Source of the DNA: Bordetella parapertussis
Lineage (GTDB): Bacteria; Pseudomonadota; Gammaproteobacteria; Burkholderiales; Burkholderiaceae_B
Length of the DNA stretch: 43,309 nt
Reading direction: 5' to 3'
Assembly: GCA_945862495.1 (NCBI GenBank)
Contig: CAMAYM010000009.1
Coordinates: 1-43,309 of the forward strand
Part shown: positions 7,959 through 16,700 of the stretch, one piece after another
Layout of the letters: each line of letters starts with the position of its first letter
Numbering within the stretch: position 1 is the first letter of the stretch
Position numbers and translations under genes: made by a program
Notes under the pieces: generated by a model
Told to the model about the DNA's origin: nothing
Databases searched by the model: none
The model's input: the letters and a program-made list of their open reading frames with translations, nothing else

Positions 7959-8452
7959 TTAAGCCCTCTCACTGTGTAAGCACTGAGTGTTGCAACACGA
8001 CCTTGGTTGGCATAAGCCAGCTGAATATATAAATCCGGATATCCGAGTAAATCGCCCGCGCGTTCAGGCCATTCAATCAAAACAAGCGCTTCTGTGTTGA
8101 GTAAATCACGGAAGCCCGCATCTAGCCATTCGGTAGGGTCGCTAAATCTATAAAAATCAAGATGATACAAGTATAAGCTAGAAACTTTATAAGTTTCAAG
8201 TAAAGCATAACTTGGGCTTTTAATTCGGCCTGAAACACCACATTGTCGTAAAAAAGCCCTAGCTAAGGAAGTCTTTCCTGCACCAAGATCTCCTTGCAGA
8301 TGTATTCGGCCGCCAGCCTCTGGGCCTGGAACGCACCCGTGAAGCGTGGATTGAAGATCTCCCGCAACAAACGCAAGCGTTTGACCGAGCCGATCAGTTT
8401 CAGCTTCATCTGCTAACGAAATCGAGAGGGTTTTCAAAGGCGATTGGCGCAT
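7910..8452 (-). CDS. tsaE: tRNA threonylcarbamoyladenosine biosynthesis ATPase TsaE
   Basis: P-loop ATPase that works with TsaB and TsaD to make t6A37 in tRNAs reading ANN codons. It has 180 residues, slightly longer than usual at the N-terminus. The P-loop GDLGAGKTSLARAFLRQ, then KSPSYALLETY, HLDFYRFSDPTEW and LVLIEWPERAG follow the family order, so the protein looks intact. First gene of the minus-strand tsaE-amiC-mutL-miaA group, divergent from xerD. The stretch about 8140-8280, coding for the conserved middle part, is strikingly richer in A and T than its surroundings, although the residues are conserved. Confidence 0.93.
   Translation of the reverse strand: MRQSPLKTLSISLADEAETDRLGQTLAFVAGDLQSTLHGCVPGPEAGGRIHLQGDLGAGKTSLARAFLRQCGVSGRIKSPSYALLETYKVSSLYLYHLDFYRFSDPTEWLDAGFRDLLNTEALVLIEWPERAGDLLGYPDLYIQLAYANQGRVATLSAYTVRGLKWIDALPQIRMDAQTG
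8181..8197. repeat. Perfect 7-bp inverted repeat inside tsaE
   Basis: GAAACTT at 8181-8187 and AAGTTTC at 8191-8197 form a perfect palindrome around TAT, within the AT-rich part of tsaE. It falls on codons for Glu-Thr-Tyr-Lys-Val, so chance or codon use may explain it. No function is proposed. Confidence 0.5.
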
Positions 8453-8526
8453 CGGGGTCGTATCAGGACAACAATTTTTTTAACGTTTAGATCGCAACTG
8501 TACGAACAAAATCGAAGGGTACTGAA

Positions 8527-8535
8527 TGCTACTAT
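8527..8535 (+). promoter_or_regulatory. Possible extended -10 promoter for xerD
   Basis: TGCTACTAT fits the TGnTATAAT extended -10 form, 20 bases before the ATG at 8555. No good -35 hexamer lies 16-18 bases upstream. The region between tsaE and xerD is AT-rich and should hold divergent promoters. Confidence 0.3.
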
Positions 8536-8554
8536 TAATTTCTCTTTTCGCGTC

Positions 8555-9466
8555 ATGGCATCACTCATGAGTGCTCAGGAATCAAGCGCTGTCAGCACCT
8601 TTATCGATGCGGTTTGGCTCGAAGACGGTTTGGCCGCCAATACACTTTCGGCCTATCGCCGCGACTTGAGTGCGTTTGAGCAATGGCTAAAGCTTGAGCG
8701 GGGGATTGCGCTAGATACCGCCACTGGGGCTGATATCGAGTCCTGGTTTGCCGCATTGCATGCCGACAGCAAACCCAGCACAGCCAATCGCCGTCTCGCC
8801 ACACTGCGTCGTTACTATCTTTGGGCGATTCGTCATCAGCGTGTCGCGACGGATCCTTGTTTGCAATTGACCACCGCACGTCAGCCCCTACGTGTCCCCA
8901 AGACACTCTCAGAGGGTCAGGTGGAGGCGCTCCTGAAACAACCTCCCACGCACACCCCTCGCGGGCTACGTGATCGCGCCATGCTTGAGGTGTTGTACGC
9001 CACGGGTTTGCGCGTTTCAGAGTTAGTCAATATCGGCGTGCTGGAAGTTAGCTTATCGGATGGTGTATTGAGAGTGGTCCAGGGTAAGGGCGGAAAAGAC
9101 CGTTTGGTACCGCTTGGTGCTGAAGCCGCACACTGGATCGAAACATATATGAAACAAGCGCGCCCCGTTTTGCTCGGTCCACGCACGAGTCCCGCCATGT
9201 TTGTGACCGCCCGAGGCGCGCCGATGACGCGTCAGTCGTTTTGGTTATTAATTAAGAAATATGCAGTGTTAGCGGGTGTCAAGGCACCACTCTCGCCCCA
9301 TGTGCTGCGACATGCGTTTGCCACCCATTTGCTGAATCATGGTGCGGATTTACGGGTGGTGCAAATGTTGCTCGGTCATGCAGATATCTCCACGACACAA
9401 ATTTATACCCATGTCGCACGTGAGCGTCTAAAAAGCCTGCATGCCCAACATCACCCACGTGGCTGA
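8555..9466 (+). CDS. xerD: Site-specific tyrosine recombinase XerD
   Basis: With XerC and FtsK it resolves chromosome dimers at dif during division. From the ATG at 8555 it has 303 residues. A second ATG at 8567 would give 299, close to E. coli XerD, and neither has a clear ribosome binding site. The N-terminal SAM-like domain reads FIDAVWLEDGLAANTLSAYRRDL. The catalytic set is complete: R153 (GLRVSEL), K178 (QGKGGK), H249 and R252 (SPHVLRHAF), H275 (LLGHADIS) and nucleophile Y284 (TQIYTHV). The ends LNHGADLRVVQMLLGH and the closing QHHPRG are typical of XerD rather than XerC or phage integrases. Divergent from tsaE and followed by tRNA-Arg. Confidence 0.95.
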   Translation: MASLMSAQESSAVSTFIDAVWLEDGLAANTLSAYRRDLSAFEQWLKLERGIALDTATGADIESWFAALHADSKPSTANRRLATLRRYYLWAIRHQRVATDPCLQLTTARQPLRVPKTLSEGQVEALLKQPPTHTPRGLRDRAMLEVLYATGLRVSELVNIGVLEVSLSDGVLRVVQGKGGKDRLVPLGAEAAHWIETYMKQARPVLLGPRTSPAMFVTARGAPMTRQSFWLLIKKYAVLAGVKAPLSPHVLRHAFATHLLNHGADLRVVQMLLGHADISTTQIYTHVARERLKSLHAQHHPRG

Positions 9467-9483
9467 GGAAAGGGCTCAACACT

Positions 9484-9492
9484 TGCTAAACT
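9484..9492 (+). promoter_or_regulatory. Likely extended -10 of the tRNA-Arg promoter
   Basis: TGCTAAACT ends nine bases before the mature tRNA start and is followed by a C-rich stretch (ACCCCG), as often seen at stable-RNA promoters. The -35 region is weak (CTGAGG or TGAGGA). Confidence 0.4.
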
Positions 9493-9501
9493 ACCCCGTA
9501 C

Positions 9502-9577
9502 GCCGCCGTAACTCAGTGGATAGAGTACCTTCCTCCTAAGAAGGGAGTCGGACGTTCGATTCGTCTCGGCGGCGCCA
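9502..9577 (+). tRNA. tRNA-Arg (anticodon CCU)
   Basis: The 76-base cloverleaf includes the encoded CCA. Acceptor arms GCCGCCG (9502-9508) and CGGCGGC (9567-9573) pair perfectly. The D stem is ACTC/GAGT; the anticodon stem is CCTTC/GAAGG around CTCCTAA, with anticodon CCT; the T arm is GGACG-TTCGATT-CGTCT. It reads the rare arginine codon AGG. It sits between xerD and the MFS gene. No integrase other than housekeeping XerD, and no partial tRNA copy, was seen nearby. Confidence 0.97.
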
Positions 9578-9609
9578 GTTGGCTGGCAATAGAAAAAAGG
9601 AATGGCAAG

Positions 9610-10842
9610 GTGACAACACAAACGACCGCCACAATACAAGAACAAAAAGATCAGCGCGCAGTCAGTACGTTATTGATTGGTACCTTCATCGTTCTTTTAG
9701 CGATGGGGACGCGTGCGACTTTTGGTTTGTTCATGCAGCCAATGGGACTTGAACATCAATGGCCCCGTGAAGTTTTTTCCATGGCGTTTGCCATTCAAAA
9801 TCTTGTCTGGGGATTCGGTGCGATTGGTGCTGGCATGATGGCCGATCGATTCGGATCGGGCCGAACAATCGCTCTTAGTGCTGTTTTTTACGCATGCGGT
9901 CTTGTGGGGACCCGTTACGCCACGAGCGTATCTGATTTGTACCTGAGTGCTGGACTACTAGTAGGGCTCGGACAAGCGGGCACGACCTTCGCGGTCATTC
10001 TCCCGGTGATTGCAAGAACGGTTCCTGTCGCGTCACGGAGCACTTCGATGGGTATTGCGAGCGCGGGCGGTTCACTCGGACAGTTTTTGGTGGTGCCTAC
10101 AGGCCAGTTGCTGATTGATACGTATCAGTGGACCGGAGCGTTTTGGATATTGTCGGTTGTTCTGGCCTCGACCTTGCCGCTAGTCTGGTTTTTGAGAGGC
10201 AAGCCTGCTGCTTCAGTCGGGCAGCAACAATCCCTGTTGAGTGCAATTCGTCAGGCCTTAAAACACCCGACGTTTCATTTTCTGTTCTGGAGTTATTTTG
10301 TCTGCGGGTTTCACACTGCGTTCATCACGTTACATTTACCCGCCTTTGTCACGGATGCAGGTTTGAACGCGAGTAGCGGAGCGATCGCGATTGCCTTGAT
10401 TGGTTTATGCAACGTGTTTGGCTCTTTTTTCGCAGGCAAATTGGGCGGCACACACAGTAAAAAGAACTTACTCGCCTTTCTGTATTTTATGCGTGCCTTC
10501 GGCATTCTTTGGATTTTGGTCATGCCGACCACGACATTCGTCGTCTATGTATTTGCTGCGTGGATGGGGTTGTTCTGGTTGGGTACTGTGCCATTGACGT
10601 TGGGCTTGATCGCACAGATCTATGGCCTGCGTTACGCGGCGACTCTTTCAGGTATGGTGTTTTTAGGGCATCAGCTGGGGAGTTTCAGCGGCGTCTGGCT
10701 GGGAGGCAAAATCCAGGCGATCACAGGTAGCTATGATCTGGTCTGGTGGATAGGCATTGCGTTAGCTCTCATGGCTGCTGCCTTATGCTTGCCAGTTAAA
10801 GAAAAACCACTCTCCCTTGGCCTGAGTCCTGCAGGCGCTTGA
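9610..10842 (+). CDS. Major facilitator superfamily transporter
   Basis: A 410-residue integral membrane protein with about twelve predicted helices in two halves around a loop near residue 195-215. The start is GTG at 9610 with a purine-rich AAAAAAGGAA upstream; the ATG at 9602 is out of frame and closes at once. The early loop GMMADRFGSGRTIAL fits MFS signature A (G-x-x-x-D-R-x-G-x-R) between helices 2 and 3. The substrate cannot be read from sequence; similar proteins are often annotated as oxalate/formate antiporter-like or simply MFS. It follows tRNA-Arg by 32 bases, and its stop is one base from the next small gene, so the two may be co-transcribed. Confidence 0.9.
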   Translation: MTTQTTATIQEQKDQRAVSTLLIGTFIVLLAMGTRATFGLFMQPMGLEHQWPREVFSMAFAIQNLVWGFGAIGAGMMADRFGSGRTIALSAVFYACGLVGTRYATSVSDLYLSAGLLVGLGQAGTTFAVILPVIARTVPVASRSTSMGIASAGGSLGQFLVVPTGQLLIDTYQWTGAFWILSVVLASTLPLVWFLRGKPAASVGQQQSLLSAIRQALKHPTFHFLFWSYFVCGFHTAFITLHLPAFVTDAGLNASSGAIAIALIGLCNVFGSFFAGKLGGTHSKKNLLAFLYFMRAFGILWILVMPTTTFVVYVFAAWMGLFWLGTVPLTLGLIAQIYGLRYAATLSGMVFLGHQLGSFSGVWLGGKIQAITGSYDLVWWIGIALALMAAALCLPVKEKPLSLGLSPAGA

Positions 10843-10843
10843 G

Positions 10844-11002
10844 ATGCCTCACATTAAAAAAAATTCTGGATTTTCAAACATACTTCTCAAGTGGGTCGGA
10901 GGTGGCGTACTACTTGTCGTGCTCGTGATCGGGTTCTTAGGTTACCTGACACCCGGCATGCGCATCAATTGGGAAACTATTGCCACGATGTGTGGGTTTT
11001 AA
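10844..11002 (+). CDS. Small one-helix membrane protein, unknown function
   Basis: A 52-residue frame fills the gap between the MFS gene and the AddB-like gene almost exactly. It starts with ATG one base after the MFS stop, and its TAA abuts the TTG that may start the next gene. The N-terminus is polar and basic (MPHIKKNSGFSN), followed by one hydrophobic helix (about 13-35, WVGGGVLLVVLVIGFLGYL) and a short tail. Such a layout suggests a single-pass inner-membrane protein with the N-terminus inside. I do not recognise the family. The tight packing and membrane-like composition argue for a real gene. Confidence 0.65.
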   Translation: MPHIKKNSGFSNILLKWVGGGVLLVVLVIGFLGYLTPGMRINWETIATMCGF

Positions 11003-13735
11003 TTGTCTGAGATGCCTGCACTGAAAGATTTTCCTGTCACAGATTACACGCAGCTTTGCGGCTTGCCGGCTCGCTCGACCGCTGTTTTGACCGTCAATAA
11101 TCGCTTGACCCGAAGTGTGATTCAGTCGCTCGCGGCGCATCACGCGCGCACGGCTGAAATCCCACTGGTCGCACCTTGGTCCGCTTGGCTTTCGCATGTA
11201 CTTGCACAACTCGGTTTTGAAGAGCATATCCCTGCGCCTGCTTATGTATTGGATAGTTTTTCTGCGCAAACACTCTGGGCAAAAGTGATACAGGATCTCG
11301 AAGCCGAGCGTCCGCTGCTTGATATGAACCAAGCTGCCGCAGCGGCGATGCAGGCCGATGCCTTGATGCATGAGTGGGATATTGTTGTAGCAGAAGGCAG
11401 TCAGACCGAAGAGTTTCTAAGCTTTGAGCGTTGGCGTGATGGTTATCGAACACGATTGCACGCAATAAATGCGCTTGATCCCAGTCAGCTGATAGAACAT
11501 ATCATTTTGCATCTGGAGAAGCTTTCCAGAGAGGGTGTGTCACGCCAAGTATCGATGCCTACACATGTCGTACTCGCTGGATTTTCTGAAATTTCTCCGC
11601 GTATGGGCAGGGTGTTATCCGTCTTGTCGGAGATGGACATCACGATCTCTGTCTTGAGTCAGGGCGATGATCTGTCTGGTCAAGTCAATAGAATCCTTGC
11701 TGTTCATGCGCAGGCGGAGTGGCAGGCTGCTGCATATTGGGCCCGGCAACAACTCATGCAGAATCCCGAAAAGCGTTATGCAATCGTTGCCGCGCAGCTG
11801 GATCGCGAAGTGCCTTATGCCAGACGCGTGTTGGATCATATTCTGAGACAGGATATGGTTGAGCCACTGGCGTTTAACGTTGCGGTGGCTAGGCCCTTGT
11901 CCGAGTGGCGTGCGGGACGTGCGATGCTCGCTTGGTTAAGAACATTTGTATTAATGAAAGACCGTAAGGGTGCAGAGCCTGCAGAGCTTGGTGCGACCTT
12001 ACTGGCTGGTTATTGTGTCGGTGACTTGAGTGAGATGGGTATGCGCGCGCGGATCGATGCCCGCTGGCGTGACAGACAGATAACGCGTGTGACATTCGCT
12101 GGGTGGTCACGTGCACTCGAGCCGCTTTTGCTTTTAGGACCTGCCTGGCAGCTAGCTTGGCAAAAGTGGCAAGACCATCCCAGCCAAGCAGATGCTCAGA
12201 CGTGGTCTCAAATTTTTCGTTCGACACTTTCTATCATCGGTTTCCCGGGGCACACCCAGCAAAGCTCTGTGGCCTACCAGGTAACAGAAGCGCTTGATGT
12301 ATTGCTCGATCGATTTGCACGGATGCTTCCGGTGTTAGGCTTGATGCGTGCTTCTGATGCGTGGTCATCTCTTAACCAGTTAGCGCGGAGCTCCGCTTTT
12401 CAGCCACAGCGTGATGTAAGTGCGAGACTTGATGTGCTGGGTTTGCTCGAAGCAGAAGGTGGTCGCTGGGATGGGGTCTGGATACTTGGGCTAACGGATG
12501 AGGTATTGCCTGCGGCGCCTAAACCTAATCCCTTTATTCCTCTGTCAGCGCTGCGTCTGGCTCAGGCACCTCGTGCGACGCCAGAGCGTGAGTATGAGTG
12601 GGCACAACAGATTTACAAACACCTAACCCACACGGCACCAGAAATCATTGTCAGCTCGGCCGCACAGGAGGGAGAGCGGGCTTTAAGAACTTCGCCCTTT
12701 ATTGCTGCGCTGCTGCCAATACTAAATGTCTGGTCCCCCAAATCAGACACCCTCCACAAACAGGATGTTCTGCAAGAGTTGGTCGATGATCACGGACCCG
12801 CCCTGCACACGACAGAGGTGACCGCGGGCGGTGTCAATGTGCTGGAGATCCAGTCGTGTAATCCTCTATGGGGATTTGTGCGGTACAGATTGGGAGTACA
12901 AGGCTTAAAACCTTATGCGACGCTTCCTTCAAAAACCTTACGCGGTATTTATCTGCATGCCGTGATGCAGCGCCTCTGGGAAGATTTGCGCACACAGGAG
13001 CGTTTAATTGAAAGACGCGATCGCGGTGAGCTTCAGGACTGGTTGAAGGGGCTGTTGCACGATGTCGCTCAACAAAAGCTGCAGGAATATCCTGAAATGT
13101 GGCAGCAACTTGAGGCCGAACGTTCTGCGTCAATCGTTTTGCAATGGTTAGATATCGAATCTGCGAGACTACCTTTTACAGTCACTGAGATTGAACAAAA
13201 GCGCGTGATGGCGATTGGTTCTGTTTCTAAATTAATGCTTGAGTTGAGATTGGATCGTCTGGATACGCTTTCAAGCGATGAGAGACAGGTGGTGATTGAT
13301 TACAAGTCAGGTTCTAAATTGCCAAATGTATTAAAAGACTGGAAGCAGTCCAGGCTATTAAATCTTCAGTTGCCGAGTTATGCCGCGCTGATGCTTAGCC
13401 ATGATTCTTTTAGCCAGGAATCTGAACGCCTTGGTGCGACAGCCGCAGATAGTCTGGCTGGTTTCATCCTCATTCAATTACATAGCAAATCTGTTGCTGC
13501 GATTGGCTTGGTCGACCAAGATCTCGGGCTCAAAGGTCCCAAGTCACTCAGCGAGGCAGAATTTGATGATCCCAGCTGGGGTAGTGCCATGCAAAGACTA
13601 CACAATGCCATCACTCGACTGGCAGATGAGTTTTTACAAGGTGTAGCCATCAATCAGTCTTTTAATGAAAATGACCTGAAGTTTTGTGACGTATTACCGA
13701 TCTTACGTGTTTATGAGGAAGATCAGGATGACTGA
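11003..13735 (+). CDS. AddB-like PD-(D/E)XK nuclease, beta-proteobacterial type
   Basis: Probable partner of the following helicase in double-strand-break end processing. Length is 910 residues from TTG at 11003; an ATG at 11012 is equally possible and the binding site is weak. The N-terminal half resembles an inactivated helicase core: where AddB proteins of Firmicutes carry a P-loop, here it reads LTVNNRLTRSV. The C-terminal RecB-type nuclease has D766 and K768 in VVIDYKSG and the QLPSYAALM helix. One cysteine of the expected iron-sulfur site is present in SCNPLWGF (C619), and the terminal segment retains C895, but the two flanking cysteines expected there read as L892 and L901. Its stop overlaps the next gene by eight bases. 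The gene name addB is avoided because orthology is not certain. Confidence 0.85.
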   Translation: MSEMPALKDFPVTDYTQLCGLPARSTAVLTVNNRLTRSVIQSLAAHHARTAEIPLVAPWSAWLSHVLAQLGFEEHIPAPAYVLDSFSAQTLWAKVIQDLEAERPLLDMNQAAAAAMQADALMHEWDIVVAEGSQTEEFLSFERWRDGYRTRLHAINALDPSQLIEHIILHLEKLSREGVSRQVSMPTHVVLAGFSEISPRMGRVLSVLSEMDITISVLSQGDDLSGQVNRILAVHAQAEWQAAAYWARQQLMQNPEKRYAIVAAQLDREVPYARRVLDHILRQDMVEPLAFNVAVARPLSEWRAGRAMLAWLRTFVLMKDRKGAEPAELGATLLAGYCVGDLSEMGMRARIDARWRDRQITRVTFAGWSRALEPLLLLGPAWQLAWQKWQDHPSQADAQTWSQIFRSTLSIIGFPGHTQQSSVAYQVTEALDVLLDRFARMLPVLGLMRASDAWSSLNQLARSSAFQPQRDVSARLDVLGLLEAEGGRWDGVWILGLTDEVLPAAPKPNPFIPLSALRLAQAPRATPEREYEWAQQIYKHLTHTAPEIIVSSAAQEGERALRTSPFIAALLPILNVWSPKSDTLHKQDVLQELVDDHGPALHTTEVTAGGVNVLEIQSCNPLWGFVRYRLGVQGLKPYATLPSKTLRGIYLHAVMQRLWEDLRTQERLIERRDRGELQDWLKGLLHDVAQQKLQEYPEMWQQLEAERSASIVLQWLDIESARLPFTVTEIEQKRVMAIGSVSKLMLELRLDRLDTLSSDERQVVIDYKSGSKLPNVLKDWKQSRLLNLQLPSYAALMLSHDSFSQESERLGATAADSLAGFILIQLHSKSVAAIGLVDQDLGLKGPKSLSEAEFDDPSWGSAMQRLHNAITRLADEFLQGVAINQSFNENDLKFCDVLPILRVYEEDQDD

Positions 13736-16700
13736 AAAAATCCCTCATGATGCGTCTGTCCGCGCGCGGGCGATTGATCCCAGGCACTCCTTTTTGGTGC
13801 AGGCTCCGGCAGGTTCAGGCAAAACTGAGTTGCTCACAGATCGAATTCTGGCCTTACTGGCGATTGTTAAACGCCCTGAGGAAATCGTAGCGATTACCTT
13901 TACGCGCAAAGCCGCCGCTGAAATGCATGAAAGGGTATTGCAAAAACTGGTGGCGGGTCTCTCCGACGATCCTCCCGAAAAAACACATGCGCGTAAAAGC
14001 TGGGAGCTCGCGCGTTCAGCGCTTGCGAGAGATCAGGAGATGGGTTGGCAACTCTTGCAACACCCAGCGCGACTTTTGATACGCACGATTGACGCTTTTT
14101 GTGCCTCGCTCGTGCGCACGATGCCTTGGTTGTCCTCAATGGGTGGTGTGCCAGGCGTGGTCGATGATGCGCGGACGCATTACCTGGCAGCTGCCCGCAT
14201 GACGCTGGATCTTGCAGATCGTCAAGCGTTTGTTTGCGTCACCGATTTGCTCAAGCATCTGGATTTGGATATCGAGGTCGCCGCCAATGCGCTTGCAGAT
14301 ATGTTGGGTCAGCGTGATCAGTGGTTGCCGTTACTTGAAAAAGGCAATGACCGCGATGTATTGGAATTGAATTTACAGACGGCGATTGAGGTGGATTTGC
14401 GCCGTTTGTTAACGCTCATGCCGCTAGGCTGGGCAGCGCAGTTGGCACCTGCAGCCCGACTAGCGGCGGCTGCGCTATCTGAAACGAAGCCGGCGCATGC
14501 TTTTGTTGATTTGCTCGATTGGGAGGGCGAGTCCTTTGGCGCTGAAGTTGAGTGTCTGGCGCAATGGCGTGCGCTCGCGCATTTACTCTTAACTAAAGAG
14601 GGCACATTGCGGCGCTCGCTGACTATAGCGAATGGATGCCCGCCACAATCTCAGCAAAAAAAATTATTGCAGGAATGGTTGGCTGCGCATGAAGGCAATA
14701 CGCCTGCAGCCTGGATTGAAAAATTATTTGCGATCGTTACAACGCCTGAGCCTGTCTTTACAGATGAACAGTGGCATATCCTGAGCGCACAAATACAATG
14801 TTTATGGTTAGCCTCCGCGCAGCTCATGGTGCAGTTTGCCCAAGCCGGTGAGGTCGACTTCATCGAGATCGCCAGACGCGCAGATCAGGCGCTTGGGCGG
14901 GTGGAGGATCCCTCAGAATTACTATTGAAACTTGATGCAAGCATCAGTCATTTGTTGATCGATGAGTTTCAGGATACGAGCCAGTCACAGATTAATTTGC
15001 TCAAAAAAATAACCTCTGGCTGGCAGGTCAATGACGGACGTACACTTTTTCTGGTGGGCGATCCGATGCAGTCGATTTATCGTTTCCGCAAAGCGGACGT
15101 CGCGCTATTTCTAAAAATTCGCGATCATGGCTTAGCTGACTTGCGCTTGGAGTCTTTGCAGCTCACAGATAACTTCCGCTCCCAAGCGGGTGTGGTGAAT
15201 TGGGTAAATGCTACTTTTTCAAAGCTGTTGCCTGCCGTTGATGAGCCCGCAGCGGGAGCAATTTCCTATGCACAGTCTCAGGCGTTTCACTCCCAGAGCC
15301 TCGATCCTGCGGTCAGTTTTCACCCGGTATTTGTACAGTCTGGCGCAAAAGCTGAAGCCCTTGTCGTGGATCTGGTGCGCGAGGCACTCGACATGTATCC
15401 CGACCAACCGCATCCTGTTGCCGTGCTGGTGCGAGCGCGGACGCATTTAAAAGACGTGACGCAACTATTATCCCAGGCTGGAATCGCTTGCCGCGCGGTG
15501 GAACTCGTGCCTTTGTATAAGCGTCCGTTTGTGGTGGACCTGGTTCAAATCATCCGTGCCTTGAGTCATCCTGGTGATCGAGCTGCGTGGGTTTCAGTGC
15601 TACGTTCACCTTATTGCGGTTTGACGCTCAAGAGTCTGCACGCTTTAGTGTCTGAGGAGCAGCTGGGAGCGGTGCCCGCAATTTTAGAGCGTGCGTTAAA
15701 AATCTCTTCAACGGGAAGTCTCTGTTATGCAGAGCAGGTGCTTGAACCTGATGAATATGCGCGCCTGATGGCGACTGTACCCGTGTTGCTGCACGCCTTG
15801 AAAGATGATGATACGCGTCCGTTTGCCAACATGATTGAGCGGGTATGGCGTTTGCTAGGAGGGCCTGCGTTGGCACAAGGGACCGGAGACTTGCAGGATG
15901 CAGAGCGCGTTTTTCAGTTGATCGAGCAGATGGCGCCGTATGGCGGTCTGGATCTGGATGCGCTCGAGTCAAAACTTGAGAAATTGTTCGCTGCGCCGGA
16001 TTCTGAAAGTCGTGCGGTTGAAGTCATGACCATGCACAAGGCCAAAGGCCTGCAATTTGAACGTGTCATCCTCTTTGGCCTGCACCATGCGCCGCGCCCC
16101 GATCAAAGTCCTTTGGTGCGCATCGAGCAGATTGATGCGCACGTCATGTTTGGTCCGATTAAGCCCCGAGCCAGTGCGGACGCAGATACGTTTTCCAAAT
16201 ACCTCGGCGTACGCGAAAAGCGTCGCGCAGCCTTCGAGGTGGACCGGTTGCTGTATGTCGCTGCGACGCGCGCCAAAGAGTCTTTGCACTTAGTGGCAGA
16301 GGTCAAGCTTGATAAGAAAACCGGTCTGCTGGCTGAGCCTGTTTCAGGCAGCTTGTTGGGACGTTTGTGGCCGTATGTACAAAAACCCGAGGTGCCGCAA
16401 GGGCTGCAAATCCAGGAGGACGTCGCATCGGATCGACCGGTCCTGACGGGTCAGCCCCTCCGGCGTCGCCTGCATATCCCCCCTGCGTTCCCACTGCACC
16501 TTGATTCGCCTCGCAATACGGCCTATGCCTGGCGCGACGCAACGTCCTTTGATCGGGAAATCGGCATCCTTGTGCACGCTTGGCTAGCGCATATTGGCGA
16601 ACAGGGGTTGGAGGGCTGGACACCTGAGGCCGTTCTTGAGAAGTCATCCTTGATTCACCGTCAGCTCACGCAGGCGGGCTTACCTGTTTCACACGTAGCA

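Noticed and set aside
8555..9577. Tyrosine recombinase next to a tRNA, suggesting an integrated island.
   Set aside because: The recombinase is XerD by its motifs and length. No second copy of the tRNA 3' end, no excisionase and no mobile cargo follow.
9574..9587. GCCAG-TTGG-CTGGC hairpin at the tRNA-Arg end as a terminator.
   Set aside because: The stem is only five pairs, overlaps the CCA end, and is followed by A-rich rather than T-rich sequence.
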